A DNA stretch of 64,000 nucleotides from Adineta steineri. Taxonomy: Eukaryota; Rotifera; Eurotatoria; Adinetida; Adinetidae. Both the position numbers and the translations under genes were made by a program. Position 1 is the first letter of the stretch. Each line of letters begins with the position of its first letter. The notes beneath the pieces are model-generated. The model saw only the letters and a program-made list of their open reading frames with translations, had not been told where the DNA came from and did not search any database. Below are positions 11,779-24,961 of this stretch, in pieces. The DNA lies in assembly GCA_905250115.1 (NCBI GenBank), contig CAJNOI010000224.1, positions 1 to 64,000 on the forward strand, read 5' to 3'.

Positions 11779-14700
11779 TTATACAGAATCATCATCAGGA
11801 AATAATTGAGCTGATGTTGCTGCTTTTGTTTTCTTAAACGAATTAGACTTTAATTTAGAAAAAAATATCAAATAAAATCTTATTTATTACAATACCTTTG
11901 TTGTTGATGAATGACTATTTGTTTTATCAGAATGATGTTCACCATTCATCATTGGTGTTGTTTGATGATCACTAATACAGAACAAAAGAAATAATTTTTG
12001 AGAATTTCTAATTGTTTTTATTGTACTTACGAGTTTGTTGTTTTATGTATACCATCAAATCGACATGCACGTAATATAACACAAACAGTAACAATAGTAA
12101 TAGCTGAAAAAATTATCGCTAATATGATACCAATGACAGCCCATTTATTTGGTTGTGCTTTTCGATAATCGGTTATTAATGTTTGTTTTTGTATTTTATC
12201 ATTCTCTGAAAAATATACAAAACTAAGTCTTATCAAGAACGTTTTGTGTCGGATTATAAGATTTTTATCTATTTTGTTACAATTCATATTTGTTAATGTT
12301 ATCCTTGAAATATATACAGGAATGTAAAGTTTTATTGCGACGTCTGAGTTTAGATTCTTTTATGACTATTCTTATCTTTGTTGATATAAGCTTCTGTCCT
12401 TAAAAATCTTATGAACAATAAATAGCGTCTAAGAATAACTTTGTTCTCATCATTAAACCCACCTTCTTTATTTGTTTTAATTCGAAATTTTTTTTCAGCA
12501 AAACCAGCGTCGTTATATAATTTAATTAAAATAATGTAATATGTATCTGCTTTTAATTTTGTTAGTTCATATTCCGTCATTGATAAATCAATGGATATTG
12601 GTGTATTGAATTCTCCTTCAATATCTAAACTATCTTCATCTTTTGCCTTAAAAAAAAACAGTAAAATTATATAATTCAAAAAACCTAAATTTCAAACTTT
12701 TGCATAAGATATTTCTGTTCGAGTTATAGGTGCTCCACCATCGGATTCAATACTCCACGTAATTAAACAACTTTCATCATTTGAACAAGTTCGATTTTGA
12801 TTATCATCTATTGTAAAATTTGGTTTTTGTCTATCGAGTGTTCGAAATTCTATCGATCTTATTTCTTCACCAACGCCAGCTTGTGATTCAGCTACAATTG
12901 TTAATTGATAATCTGTACTTGGTCGAAGATTTTCAACTTTTATTATTTGTTCAGATAATATGTGTGCTAAATGGAAAATAAAATATTAATAACACAAAAA
13001 AATTCAATCCTCGGTCAATTACCTGGAATAATTAATGTTTGTAATTGACTAATTTTTGTATTTTTTATATCGTATTTAAGAATATATTGAGTAATAGGCA
13101 GATCACCCATTTCAGATGATTGAATAAAAATTTCTACACCATTTGGTAATGATTTAACTTGAGTTATATTGACTCTTTTTGGTGGTTGAGCACGTTGAAG
13201 TGTAAATGAATGCCGGCCAAGACGTGGATTTAAAGCACGACATTCAAAACTTAAACCAAAATCACGTTCTGTTGGTGTATACTAAATTAAAAAAAATTTA
13301 ATTAGTTTTATTTAATGAAACAAAACCTAATATTTACAGAAAGAATACTTTCATAATGTGTTGATCCAATTTGTTTTGTTGTTATATCATTAACACCATT
13401 ATTAATATCAACAGCAAGTATTCGTCCTTCAGGATCTTGAACAGTTCGACTCATTTTAAGCCATTGAATTTGTGGTGGAGGATAGGAATCAAATAAACAA
13501 CGTATTATTGTACGATAATTTGGAATTGTTGAAATTATATTTATATTCGGTCCAATATAAATCGGTGGAACTAGAATTAAGTAAATGCGCTTGAGAATAG
13601 TATGATTTGTATTACAGTTAGTACGCTATCTCTCTAACGATAGCAACTTCAGAAAATATAAGGTTTTCTATTTTTAATGATTAGATTATATTTCAATGTT
13701 TAATTATAAGTAATGCTCGTTGGGTATGTGATTCGCTTACTAGACCATTGTCTTTGGCCTCCTTCTGTGAACTTTTATATGATTACTAACTGTATAAATA
13801 ATAAATGTACTTACATTTAATAAGAAGACTAGCAATTGCATAAGTGCTGTCTGCAAGATTTTTTGCTACACATGAATAGTTTCCAAAATGTTCACGTTGT
13901 ACAGGATTAAAATGTAATTCAATTAATTTATGTGTTTCAAGTTGTGTTCTATCAACTGAAATTCCATTTGTTGATTGAATTGGTGTATTATTTAAATATT
14001 GCCATTCTAATGAAAGACCATCGGATGAACCACGTTCAATTCGACATTGAAATGAAACACGTTGAGAATTTTGAGAATCATAATTAATCTCAATTGGTGA
14101 TATTAATGATAAACGTGGAGGAACTATATAAATATGAAATAGACTTTTCTTTTTTTGTTTAATTCAACTAAAATTTCTTACCGATAACATGTAAATGATA
14201 TTCTGCTCGTTGTCCTTTTCTATCGAATTCATTAAAAGCTTGACATGAATATTTACCATTATCCGTTTCATCAACATAATTTATTGTTAATTGATTTTCT
14301 CGTACAACTAATTTTGGTACTTCACTTGCACTAACAGGTTTATCCTAAATATTACGTATATTGTCTGAACAAAATTTTCAAAAGAATATCAAAAATTAAT
14401 TTGAAAAGCAATATGAACAAAAAAAACACACGTGCAATAAGACAATTAGATCACACATTAACACACGTTTATAAAGCAAGTTTCATGCGACTAATAAAAA
14501 TGCTTTATTTCATCACTCACACTCAATTTTCCGTCAGTTCGAAAAATTTCCATCATTAAATCATTCAATATCATAGTTAAATTCATTGGAATCGATTTTG
14601 TTTCATCTCCCTGAAGTTATTAGAACTCAACTTAATATGTATTCATTAGAGAAAATCTTAAAATATTAGTTTTGAAAAATATTAAAGCACACGAATTTAC

Positions 14701-15930
14701 CGCAATAGTCAATACATTGATCTGAACAAACAAAAACACATATATTCATGCATATCACAAATACTCAGAGAAATCAACATGCTAACTTTCTCCTTACTTT
14801 AACTTCTCTTAACTTTTCTGCCTAGAGATTTATATGTGTATTTCTTTGGTTTTTAGTTTACGAAAATAAAACATACCGATCCATAGAACCATAAATATTT
14901 CGGTGCTGGTAAACCATAGGCATCACAAATTAATGTTGCTGTTTTCTTTTCAATAGCACATGGATTAGCACAAGTAATATGTGTTTGATTAATTGATTCT
15001 AATGAAAAAAACGAATTTTTAAATATTTCTTGGGGAAATTATTTCAAAACATACTTGAAACAATAACATGAATTGGAAAATCTCGTGATTCGCCTGTTTC
15101 AAGAACATCAGCACGACACCAGAATGTATCATTATCTAACATTTCAATACGATTTATACGTAAACCATTATTAAGAACTTCATATTTAGGAGTTTCTATT
15201 AAATAAAAATCACTCAAAAAAGATCATTATATCCTAAGCACAAACCGATTCGAAGTTTATCTTGACCTTTAAACCAAGATACTTCCGCTACTGGACTAGC
15301 TTGAACAGTACATTTAATAACAGTAGGTTGTCCGAGTGCTACATATTGAACTGATTCAGCATTGAAAGTAATTGGAACTAAGAGAAAAAGCACTAGTTCG
15401 AATTCTTAATATTTTTATAGAAGATTATAAACCTTTAATAATCATTTGAAATGATTTTTTTATTCGTTGACCATTCATATGTGTACCAATACATTCCCAT
15501 GTACCTAGATGTAATAAGATAATAGTTATACTTAATTTTCTTTATCTATAATACCTTGATCCTCAGTTGTTAGATTTCGAATTCTTAATCGTATTCCATT
15601 CGTTTGTCTTTCCGCAGTAATACTAAAGAAAATAATCTTTTAAATTCTTCTGCTTCTATGAGTTCTTTTTTCTACCGGTCATTATCATGTTCAGATATTT
15701 CTTTTTGTTGTGGTGATCGCCATGCAATAATTTGGTCATCCGATTGACCCGTACATAGAGCAATGAATGATTTATATTGATCTCTTGTTAAAGAAGCTTC
15801 ACTTGGTTTAATAACTAATTCACCATAAACTTGAAAAAGAACTGTTGAAGAAAAAAAAATAATATAAATCTTCTTAATTAAAGTATCTATCGGACTTACC
15901 TAGATTTAGTAACAATATAGAGAAGTACAT
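11779..15930 (-). CDS. NCAM/fasciclin-2-like cell adhesion molecule (5 Ig + 2 FN3 + TM)
   Basis: A multi-exon gene of roughly 18 short exons. Exon 1 encodes a hydrophobic leader (MYFSILLLNL). Five Ig domains follow, in order: Ig1 with CTGQSDDQIIAW and WECIGTH; Ig2 starting PITFNAESVQYV with CTVQASPVAEVSWFKG; Ig3 with CDAYGLPAPKYLWFYG and GKYSCQAFNEF; Ig4 with CRIERGSSDGLSLEW and GNYSCVAKN; Ig5 with CLFDSYPPPQIQWLK and FECRALN. Two FN3 domains follow (PPKRVNITQV..., then from KPNFTIDDN...), then a membrane segment (WAVIGIILAIIFSAITIVTVCVIL) and a short cytosolic tail rich in Ser/Thr ending FPDDDSV. This domain order and the Ig2 signature are those of NCAM/fasciclin II, homophilic neural adhesion proteins. 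Exact exon limits are by eye. Confidence 0.88.
14521..14610 (-). other. candidate 90-nt in-frame cassette exon of the NCAM-like gene
   Basis: Between two constitutive phase-0 exons that split Ig3 (FYGS | DKPV), this segment has a strong acceptor (CTAATAAC branch-like motif then CTTCAG), a GTGAGT donor, exactly 30 open codons (GDETKSIPMN...TDGKLS) and phase 0 on both sides. Skipping it gives a normal Ig3. It looks like an alternative exon analogous to, but placed differently from, the vertebrate NCAM VASE exon. Confidence 0.55.
14701..14721 (-). other. candidate 21-nt in-frame micro-exon of the NCAM-like gene
   Basis: Seven codons (INVLTIA) between a pyrimidine-rich acceptor (TTTGTTTGTTCAG) and a GTAAAT donor, phase 0 at both ends, in the same Ig3-splitting intron as the 90-nt candidate. 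Support is sequence only. Confidence 0.4.
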
Positions 15931-18900
15931 AGCCAACTAGATTCTAATGAAATATTTAATCTGAATATAAAAGAAAAGAAAATGTGTCCATTCAATCAGA
16001 GATTTATACGTTTGAATGCATTTGTAGAAGTCGTACACTGTTATTAACTATGAGATCTTTACCGTCGTTTATATGTATAGAAAAAAAAGAAGAAGAAGAA
16101 GAAAAAAATGACAAGCTTTTGCCTTCACACATTCGATAAGAGAGTATCCAAGCGTAATTGTTCGTAGTATAAGAAGTAGAGAGGAATGAAAAGAAAAGAG
16201 AAAGTAAGACAACGAATGGACAGTCATTCTTTTTTTTTGAATACATTTCCTTTTTGATTTTTGTTCCTTTTCCTGCCATTATAATATAAGTTCATTTGAT
16301 ATATTGCGTAAACTTCTATATATATATGAGTTATATTCAGAGTACAGTAACGCCTTAAAATAAATCAAGGATATCACTTGTAATGAAAAGAGAAGAAAAA
16401 AAACGAGTTTATTTATTCATTCATTGAAAAGCTTCATATGTATATGAAATAAATGAAGTCAGGTGTTTAAGACTGTTAGCGTGGTTAAAAGCAATTACAT
16501 ACATGCATTAACAATTAACTTTTTTGAGATGATGTATTTATAATTATGGACAGCAAAAAACAATCTGAAAGGGAAATATGTCCATGATGTTCTACCTGTA
16601 TTAACCAGACGAGTACGACATATGTTCAATAGTGAATCGATCTATTGAACAATAGTTGAATCGCATGCATACATATATATATATATAGGATAGAGATCAT
16701 CGAAGCAATGTGTATCTAAGTGCTCGAATAATGAATTATTGATCAAATCATACGATGTATAAAACGAACGGACTATGTATGTCCACATCATGAGATTAGC
16801 GTTTGTGTATATATGTATAGCAGAGAAAAAAAGTAGTATTGACATACGAAAAAGAGAAAACGGCATGTTCTTTTTTTTTTCATCACCATAATACTAATCA
16901 CAGTAGGTGTGTGTAAAAAAAAGAAAAAGAAGTATTAAGTGAACTCACCTTGACAATCAATGAACTTGCCTTCTTCTCCACCTCTTTTCTTACTTTTTTT
17001 TTGAAGAAAAAGATTAACAGGCAGGTGTTGTACTACAGTTCGTGCTATCTATCTATTTATTTAAAAAAAAAAACTATGCATGTCTAAAAGACAATACAAA
17101 TTGTTGAGATTTTTTCTCTCTTTCTCTCTCTCTCTATACATGTACATCATTGGTCAACAGATACAATTAGCTATCTTTAGAAATGTTTGATCCTAGCTGG
17201 AAGACATATGGTATTAGTGATCTCGATTCGCTTGAAGAAATCAATATTATTCGAAAAAAAAAGAAGGAAGTTCGAATCAATACTGAACAATTATCATTTG
17301 TCTAAACTAATCAAATTTAACATGTGTCCGTTTTCGATCAGTAGTGTCGTAGTAGTAGTAGAATGTTGTACAATTTTCTGATTGTCGGATATATAATTGC
17401 TTCTCTCTCAATTAGTTACTTTGATGTGATGAATGCTAGATTATAGAAAAAAAAATATATTTTTGAGAACAAGAATACGTTTACCGACTCTCTAATTTAG
17501 CATGCGACATGCCGATAAATCTCTGCATTTGATTCGATCATTATTATTTTTTGTTTAGAAAAAGAAATAAAAGATAATCTTCCTTCTCATCAATATAATT
17601 GACAATTTGAATGCAAGGAAACAAAGTTCATATATGTATTCTTGGACAGAATCGTTAATCAATAGACAGACATATAGGAAGTTTAATTTGTCTAGTACAT
17701 CAAAATTAAATTATGAAGAAAAAAAAAGTGACCTAAGAAATCTTGATTGATGTCATTCACTATAGCATATAACATAGACATTCGTTTTTTTTGTGACTAA
17801 ATAAAGAATGGCAATTATTCTTTAAGTGTAAATCTCAAAAGACTTGTCATCAGAGATATTGTCTTGAACAATGTGAAGTGCTAATCTAATAAATGATCCA
17901 TACCATCAACATCTATGATGACTACTAGTAACAGCCGTCGTCGAAATAATATTTGCATAACGTGATCGACTTATTGTCTGGTGCCCAACATAGAATTCAT
18001 TTATAGTATTTTTCTTTTCTTTTCTCATTTAATCAAAATGTATGTTTGTTCAATCAATTTGAATATTTCTTTTATACTTTTGTGTCTCTTCTATACACTA
18101 GACATACAGTACATGATGTATATAGGAAATACTATTTCAATAATAATATCAATGTCTATACATATATGTACATGTTACTTCCTGAAGACATGAAAGAATA
18201 CATTGATATTTTTTATTTTTACAATGAAATTAATCTGGCATTCATTCTTTACTGCAGGTGTTAAAGAATAAAGATATTATAATGGAAAGTAGGCGTCACC
18301 ATTCTGCTATATATACTTGAGTTTGAACAACTGTTTGATAGCCATTATTTTTAACATGTATATATGAAAACATCTTTAGGCAGAAGACAACATGAAGTTG
18401 TTTTGATTAGATTATATCATATGTAAACATTATCGATAATATTTGATAGTCAAAATGAAAGGTCAAAAAATATTCGTTTATCAATGATCATTCATCAGAC
18501 AATGTTTTATCGTAATCGAATAAATAAGCCTAGAATAAATAGTATTGTAAGTCCAAAAGTTAAATAAACTCGAACAGAAAAAATGCTTTTGATTTATGTT
18601 AATCTCATTTAATCAAACTGATTCTATTGATTTATAACACATATTAATAATATTCATCAATCATATACACAATATATTTTAGTCTATATAAAACATTTAA
18701 GATTTCAAGCATTTAAAATAATCGATAAACTAAGTTAAAAAAATATTGGTTTATTTGAAAAAATTAGTTAGAATACAATGATTAATAATATATTAGGAAA
18801 TGATGCAACACTTCCTTTATAATTTCATGCTTTCCTACTTCCCTGTGAAAACTGGTAAAAACATGTTGGAAAAAATCGAAAAGGTTGAGTAACATATGTC

Positions 18901-19152
18901 ACTTGCGATTAGAAGTGACGAAGTAATATTTACATTGGTAGATGGTGTTGATTGTAAGTTGGTTTTTTCTACAAATAAGTGGGTGAATACGTGACATTGT
19001 TCCCATCTTTATTTTCCTTGACTCATATTACGTCCGTCAGTGGATTAATTTCTACGATAAATAGTTCCCAACAAAGAATCAGTTATACTTAATATATAAA
19101 TAATGAAAGAAGTACATATTTTTTACTTGAAAACTGAAAGAATATTACAATC
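15931..19152. other. 3.2 kb non-coding stretch upstream of the NCAM-like and TRAF-like genes
   Basis: No gene supported. It includes AT runs (16315-16325, 16672-16687), a CT tract (17115-17136) and poly-A/T stretches. A GT-type donor after a short plausible exon near 16950-16965 on the minus strand could be a non-coding first exon of the NCAM-like gene. Small open frames (16004-16279, 16642-16866, 17981-18264) lack family features. Confidence 0.5.
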
Positions 19153-20946
19153 ATGGTTAGCGCCTGCCATGATTCGAATACTTGTAAATCAGATACGAAT
19201 GATTCCACAACATTTAACCCAAGTTTATCTCGACAAGCATCGTACAAACGTCAAAGTTCTGATAGTAACGATCAGGTATGTACATAACTATTGCTTACTT
19301 TCCTAACAAACACTTCCCACGAATTAAAATACAAGAGAGTGACTAGTAAGATGAAAATGTTTTTAGTAGATGCCAGCATACAGCAGTATTATATTTTACA
19401 ATCGAATATTAGATATTAACAGTATACTCAGATTATTAGTTTACACCTAAGAGGCACACGAAATTTATAGTGAGAAAAAGTTCAGTGTGCAAAAAATGTC
19501 TTCTAGGAGCAGAGAAAATCCTACTAGTTCTATTGGACACTAACCAATCCTCTTCCTATTCTTAAACGGATGTACACGCTTCTCTTCGTCCATGATTTCA
19601 TTTATACATTAAATACGAAATATCATGAATAAAATGTGGAATAATATCTTTTCAACATAATACATAGTTCTGATTTCATGAAATTTGCATAAGCACATGA
19701 TTACTATATAATTACCATGAATATTCTATTTAAAATTTGTGAAAAAACGTTTTATTTCTCGATGTTTCGCATTAGATATAAAATATACTAATACTCATAT
19801 TTATCCATTTGCTAATATATGCTTTTGTTTTAGGATGATTTTGAAGATACTTGTAGTAAACAGAGATGTGCTACAACGAACAGAATGATAGCATGTCCTA
19901 TTGCTAAGTTTGGTTGTACTTCTGAGTTGCTGTACGAAAATTTACTTGAACATTATTCCACTCAAATTCATCAAGAAACACTTCTAAAAGTAATAGAAAT
20001 GTATGTAAGACAAATACATAGTATATCATGTAATCAGCATATTGAATCCACTGTAACAAAAGATGAATATTCTAAAATATCAAGTGCAGTAGATACTCTT
20101 ACTGAAGGCGTTTCATGTTTACACGATGATAATGTACAAATACAAACTAATATTATACAAATTCATAATAATATTCTTGAACAACAAAAGGAAATAAAAC
20201 AATTACAACAAACATCTTATGAAAGTTCTCAAATACTTAATGCTACTCAAATGAATTGCAATATGATACAGACCGAAATAAATACAATCAAACAGACATT
20301 AACAGATGTATCAAATACTATGTCAAACAATGGATCTTACATTTGGAAAATTACAAATGTCGCTGAAAAAGTAGCAAAGGCTATTAGTGGTGAACAAACA
20401 AGTATCTATTCTCCAGCCTTTTATTCCTCATCAACAGGTTATAAGATGTGTATGCGATTATATCTGAATGGAGATGGTAATGCAAAAGGAACGCATTTGT
20501 CATTATTTTTTGTCTTGATGCGAGGGGATTATGATGCCATCTTATTATGGCCATTTAAGTATAAAGTAACTTTTAGCCTGTACAATTTAGTAGATAATCA
20601 ATCTCATATTATTGATGCATTTCGTCCAGATAGTAAATCAAATAGTTTCGGTCGGCCTAATTCTAATATGAACATAGCTTCAGGTTTACCAAAATTTTTT
20701 CCATTATCCAAATTTCAAGCAGAAAATAATTCTTATGTACGTGATGATTGTATGTTTATTCGATGTCTAGTTGATTTTGATTCACTACCAAAGAACTGTA
20801 TACCTTATAAAATTAGTCTCAATCCAGGAATACCTATCACGATGCAAGAGCGTATGATTCAAGCCGAAGTTCCGAAGTCTCGTACAACAGAATCTAATCT
20901 AACGGCATTGTCAAGGAAAACAGACAATTCGAACGTAAACGAATGA
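19153..20946 (+). CDS. TRAF-like protein: zinc finger, coiled coil, MATH/TRAF-C domain (411 aa)
   Basis: Two exons, 19153-19275 (41 codons, polar Ser/Asn/Asp-rich) and 19834-20946, joined in frame across a 558-bp intron. Residues about 62-90 form a TRAF-type zinc-finger remnant (CPIAKFGC ... HYSTQIH). About 113-206 is a heptad-rich coiled coil (IQTNIIQIHNNILEQQKEIKQLQQ region), which in TRAFs drives trimerisation. About 210-367 is the MATH/TRAF-C beta-sandwich: YIWKIT, IYSPAFYSSSTGYKMCMRLYLNGDG, HLSLFFVLMRGDYDAILLWPF, and a final YVRDDCMFIRCLVDF. There is no RING domain, so it is unlikely to be a ubiquitin ligase by itself and is more likely a receptor-binding adaptor. An AATAAA follows at about 21056. 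Confidence 0.88.
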
Positions 20947-21562
20947 GATGTGAGATACAGCCATTTGTACGAAAAAATCCCATTTAGTGGATACCAGTTT
21001 ATAATAATATTTTATTTTTTATAAAGAAATTATTTTTTTATTATTTTTATTGTTCGAATAAAAAGTATAATTTATATTTCTAGCAGATTTAGAAATGTAA
21101 ATCTAAAATATAAGACTTCATCTTACTAGAAATATAAATAAACGACAAGTTAAATCATATCTTACTACTTTTAGAATACATGATCAAATAATAGAAAATC
21201 TTATCCATTGAAGATGATTCGTATCGGTTAAATAAGATTTCTAATTATAGAAAATCACGCATATTTGTGTAGAGTCATTTTGACTTTCAAATACTCTATA
21301 TATTTCATTCGATAAAAAAAGGAAGTGATTAATTTTTTTTTTCGTTCAGCGTCATACATTAGTCATCTTATTAATCGATCGACAGATGGTTATTTGTAAA
21401 ATATCATAGAAGTAATAAATATTTATTACATGTATTTTCAAAGGAACATCTGGCTTTTAATGCACAGCTTGGATAAATAATATAAATATTTATATATACA
21501 TCATTATAACAATCTGAAGAAAAAAAAATCAAGTCTATATTCGTACCAAATTTTTTCAGGGT
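20947..21562. other. intergenic, 0.6 kb
   Basis: 3' flanks of two convergent genes, AT-rich, with an AATAAA near 21057 for the TRAF-like gene. Nothing else seen. Confidence 0.55.
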
Positions 21563-21895
21563 TTAAGTTGCTGACGGTGGTGGTTGTGGTGGTAAATCGT
21601 CATTATCGTGATGTGGACGCATTGGATTAACGACATGATCACTGATAAAATGTGCACCAGCTTCATACTTACTTATACCTGTTAAATGTTTAGCAATTTT
21701 TTCTCTTTTACCCCCATGAGTGTAACCATGCTCGTCTGCCAACTTTTGTTCTTCAGGCTCAAGGACTTTCGCATTAAAATCTTTAATTTTATCACCACTT
21801 GCAACTACAGCATCTTTAACTATTTGTGGTGCTGTAACTGCAATATCTTCCACTGCTGAACCAATTTTTTCTTTAATAGCTCGAATTGGATGCAT
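21563..21895 (-). CDS. small unrecognised protein, 110 aa
   Basis: I do not recognise it. The frame is open from just after an in-frame TAA; the first ATG is at 21895, giving MHPIRAIKEKIGSAVED.... The first two thirds look like amphipathic alpha helices with alternating Ala/Ile/Val and Lys/Glu (SAVEDIAVTAPQIVKDAVVASGDKIKDF), then an acidic/His-rich segment (EPEEQKLADEHGYTHGGKREK), and a Pro-rich tail (PPQPPPSAT). There are no cysteines, signal peptide or membrane segment. Hydrophilic helical composition recalls stress or lipid-surface proteins, but no LEA 11-mer repeat is evident, so no function is proposed. An acceptor-like site lies about 35 bp upstream of the ATG. Confidence 0.55.
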   Translation of the reverse strand: MHPIRAIKEKIGSAVEDIAVTAPQIVKDAVVASGDKIKDFNAKVLEPEEQKLADEHGYTHGGKREKIAKHLTGISKYEAGAHFISDHVVNPMRPHHDNDDLPPQPPPSAT

Positions 21896-22567
21896 GATAA
21901 TATGCGTAAATAGATGTGACAACACGTGTTATACTGAAAGAATAATATGCCGATAAAAGAAAAAGAAAGAAAATGGTTAAATTTTTATTCTTTTCTCTTT
22001 TTTATTAAGATGTCGGGTTAAATCAGTACGAAATACAGTTATTTTTAAAAAGTTGACAAACAAAAAAAGCAGAAGGTCAAAGAAACATCAGAAATTAAGT
22101 TCTTCATATTAATTCTATTGCACATTCCTAGTTTAGCACCATTACAGTAGTCATATTATTACTCGGTAGCTTTCTACTGATAATGCTTATCTCCTATATA
22201 CATTTCCCAGTGATTATCAAATACTATGAAGAAAAACAAAAAATATTTTTGGCAAATTCCTATATTATACTAGTAATTGCCGTGAAATTTCCCGGTCCTG
22301 CATGATAATATCTAACCTATTCGGATATTTTCCCTACATTTATTAATACATGGAAAAATTTCTTTTTTTTCCGAATTGTCATATTAATTATTAAATAAAA
22401 CTATTCAAGATTATTAAAATACCTTATTTTTTTCTTTTATTTTTTTTCTCTTCAAAACTTTTCTTTTTCTCATGTTTTTCTTCTTACATTATAAATGCAG
22501 AAAGAAAAACGAAACTAATAAATCAAAACAAATATAATATCTATAAATAAACTAAGATAACAAAAAA
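21896..22567. other. intergenic, 0.7 kb
   Basis: Upstream of the 110-aa gene and downstream of the next minus-strand gene. T- and A-rich runs only; nothing recognised. Confidence 0.5.
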
Positions 22568-24630
22568 CTATTTTATAAATGAATAAAGTTCTAATGCATA
22601 TTGTCTACCAATCAATAACCATTTTTTATCATAACTTATTCGTAATGAACGTATAAAATTATCTTGATTGGAAAAGAGTTTTAAACGAATTATTTGTCCA
22701 TCCGATGTTATTAAACAATGGCCAATATTTACATAAGGTATAGATGTTTTAGCAAACCATAATCCATTAAAATGTAAATCAATTGGATATGAAATATTCT
22801 CATTTAAATCAAATTTAATTCGATGAATTAATGTATTTGTTTTCAAATTAACTAAATCAATCATTTGTTTATCATTTATTGATATTGAAAGAGCTAAGAT
22901 TTTATTTGAATTTAATCGTATTGTAGTTACACATATGTTTTTATTTTCTTTATATACATCAAGTGATTGAATACGATCAAAATTTGAAAGTGAATAACGA
23001 TTGAGATCATATCCAAATGAACGATTTATAATTAAATCATTTCCATTTACAGCCATATACGATTTACGATAACCTTCATTAATAAACTAGAGAAAAAAAA
23101 GAAATAGTAGTTTTTTCGAAAAGTGTTTTATAATTATAAGTTTATATATAGAAGTCTGAGCCTTGCATAGGTTTTTTTAACCCTAGTACTCCCAAGCCGA
23201 TTTTTAGCGATAAAAAATAGAATGTATTTCGAGAAGGATATTTTTCCTCTTTTCAACAAGTATCTGATTAAAAGCGAATTGTTTCTACGTATCAGTTAAT
23301 CAAAAATAACTATGTCATTGACAATGTATTTCATACTTTCATCCATAAAAAATAGATTTCATAGTATTTTCTTGCTTTTAAAAAACAGGTTCCATTTGAA
23401 CCCTGGTTGGTAGTTCTAGGGTTATCGGTTGTAATGTACATCTGACTATTGAAAAAGTCATTGTCTTACAAAAGCATCGATCTGTATACCCTGGAAAAAT
23501 CAGACCGGACAATTTTAGAATACACGATTCAATAGGTCTTCATCGTCTTTTGTCAGCGGTGAGAGCCACAACTTTCTTTCTTATTCCTATATTAAGAGTT
23601 ATTTCCAATAAAAAACGACTGGATAACTTATGAATCACCCTGTATATCGACTGTATTTCTAGTAATAATTTCTATACGATAGAAGTAGAGACTTTTAAAC
23701 GGTAGTACCTGTTATATTTAAGATTTTTCGGATGGATTTAGAAATTCTGTTAAATCTAACCTGATTTAATATCAAGCAAATCTTTAATTTTCTCAATAGA
23801 TTTATCAAATATATACGAGGTGAACTTTTTCTCATATAACTATCATTTCTTCTACTCTATCCTACGTATCCACAACGAAGCAATATGGATACTTTCGAAA
23901 TCAATTAATTCCACAGCTGACTGAAAGATATACTTAACCCAAAGATCCATTTAGTCGTCTTACTATCGGAGATAATCTGATACGCCTAGAAGAACTACAG
24001 AGAGATGTCATATATATTTATAACATAGATTTTGCACGAGAGGTTTACTATGAAGATTATCCTACTTATAGACATCGCTAAAATTTCCTATATCTTAGAT
24101 CAAAATTTAATTTTATTCGAATAAAATTCTGACATACTTTTAAAATGATAAATCCTAACCTGAATTTGATGAATAGCTTTTAATTTAATTTGATCAACAT
24201 CGGTTTCATACAATTGATCAGTTGTAAGTATAAGAAAAACATTCAATTGTGATGACCAAACTATATCTTGAATATCCATATAATCACTTGGTAATGTATA
24301 TTGTTCAATATTCATTGTATTTATATTAATTAAATGAAGTTCTCTATTATTAAGTAAAAGTATATGTGTTAATGATACATCAAATAAAAGACAAGTTGAA
24401 GTAAATTCAAATTTTTTTAGTAAATTTTTACCATGACCATCAAGTATTTCTTCAATATTTAATGCTGAAAATGTTTTAATAGAAAACGATGTTTTAATAC
24501 TATTAAATTTTTGATGAGAAAATTTTTCTGCATGTTGAAAAAAGATTTTCTTTTTTAATTCAATTGGTCCATTATTTTTAACGGTTTTCTTTGGTGAACT
24601 TGGTGGTGATAATGAATGTCTACAACCCAT
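22568..24630 (-). CDS. unrecognised, possible beta-propeller protein, 2 exons, 329 aa
   Basis: Exon 1 (24160-24630) encodes MGCRHSLSPPSSPKKT..., whose Met-Gly-Cys start is a possible myristoylation/palmitoylation signal. Exon 2 (22568-23086) continues in frame (AIHQIQ | FINEGYRKSY) after a 1,073-bp intron. The protein has repeated short beta-strand patterns with small hydrophobic turns (LLFDVSLTHILLLNNRELHLININ, IVWSSQLNVFLILTTDQLYETDV, LRISYDKKWLLIGRQYALELYSF), resembling degenerate WD-like blades, but no GH or WD landmarks are clear. It would be a membrane-tethered propeller-like protein; that is weak inference. The intron is about twenty times the local norm and contains an inverted-repeat element (listed separately). 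Confidence 0.65.
23181..23421. mobile_element. piggyBac-like MITE in an intron
   Basis: A 241-bp unit with terminal inverted repeats: the left end reads CCCTAGTACTCCCAA and the right end TTGGTAGTTCTAGGG, matching as complements at 13 of 15 positions. The flanks are TTAA on the left and TTAT on the right. CCCTAG termini next to TTAA are the classical piggyBac insertion signature. No coding capacity. It lies in the 1,073-bp intron of the gene at 22568-24630. Confidence 0.6.
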
Positions 24631-24961
24631 GTTTAATTCTCGATAAAGATGTGTACGATGTGTTAATAGAATATTTCATTGCAAAGAAAAAACGAATTTT
24701 AACTTTTACTATATATATATCGACATATAATGAACGGATAAAAATAAGTCACACACGTTGAATTTTCTATACATATAAACCCTGGAATAGAATATGAATC
24801 ATATAGAAAGTTTTGTTTAGTATATTAAATTTAAATTTTATTTAAATAAACAATAGTACAATTGCAGATCATAATAAACTATAAAAATCTGTTTTTTTGT
24901 TATAAGAAAATTAAAAACAATCAACTTTTCTAAATAAGATTGGAAACGTTTTTTTGAATAA
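24631..24961. other. intergenic, 0.3 kb
   Basis: Between two minus-strand genes; includes a TTTATT motif near 24838 that would be the P2X gene's polyadenylation signal on the minus strand. Confidence 0.5.

Noticed and set aside
16004..18264. Several 64-91 codon open frames
   Set aside because: AT-rich, low-complexity, no start context, no family features; treated as non-coding.
18904..18996. Short frame starting MSLAIRSDEVIFTLVDG
   Set aside because: Only about 30 codons and no splice join to the TRAF-like gene that I could support.
21563..21895. LEA (desiccation) protein assignment
   Set aside because: Helical hydrophilic composition fits loosely, but no LEA 11-mer or other LEA repeat is visible.
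23600..23640. Single CACCCTGTATA motif resembling a mariner terminus
   Set aside because: No matching opposite terminus could be found nearby.
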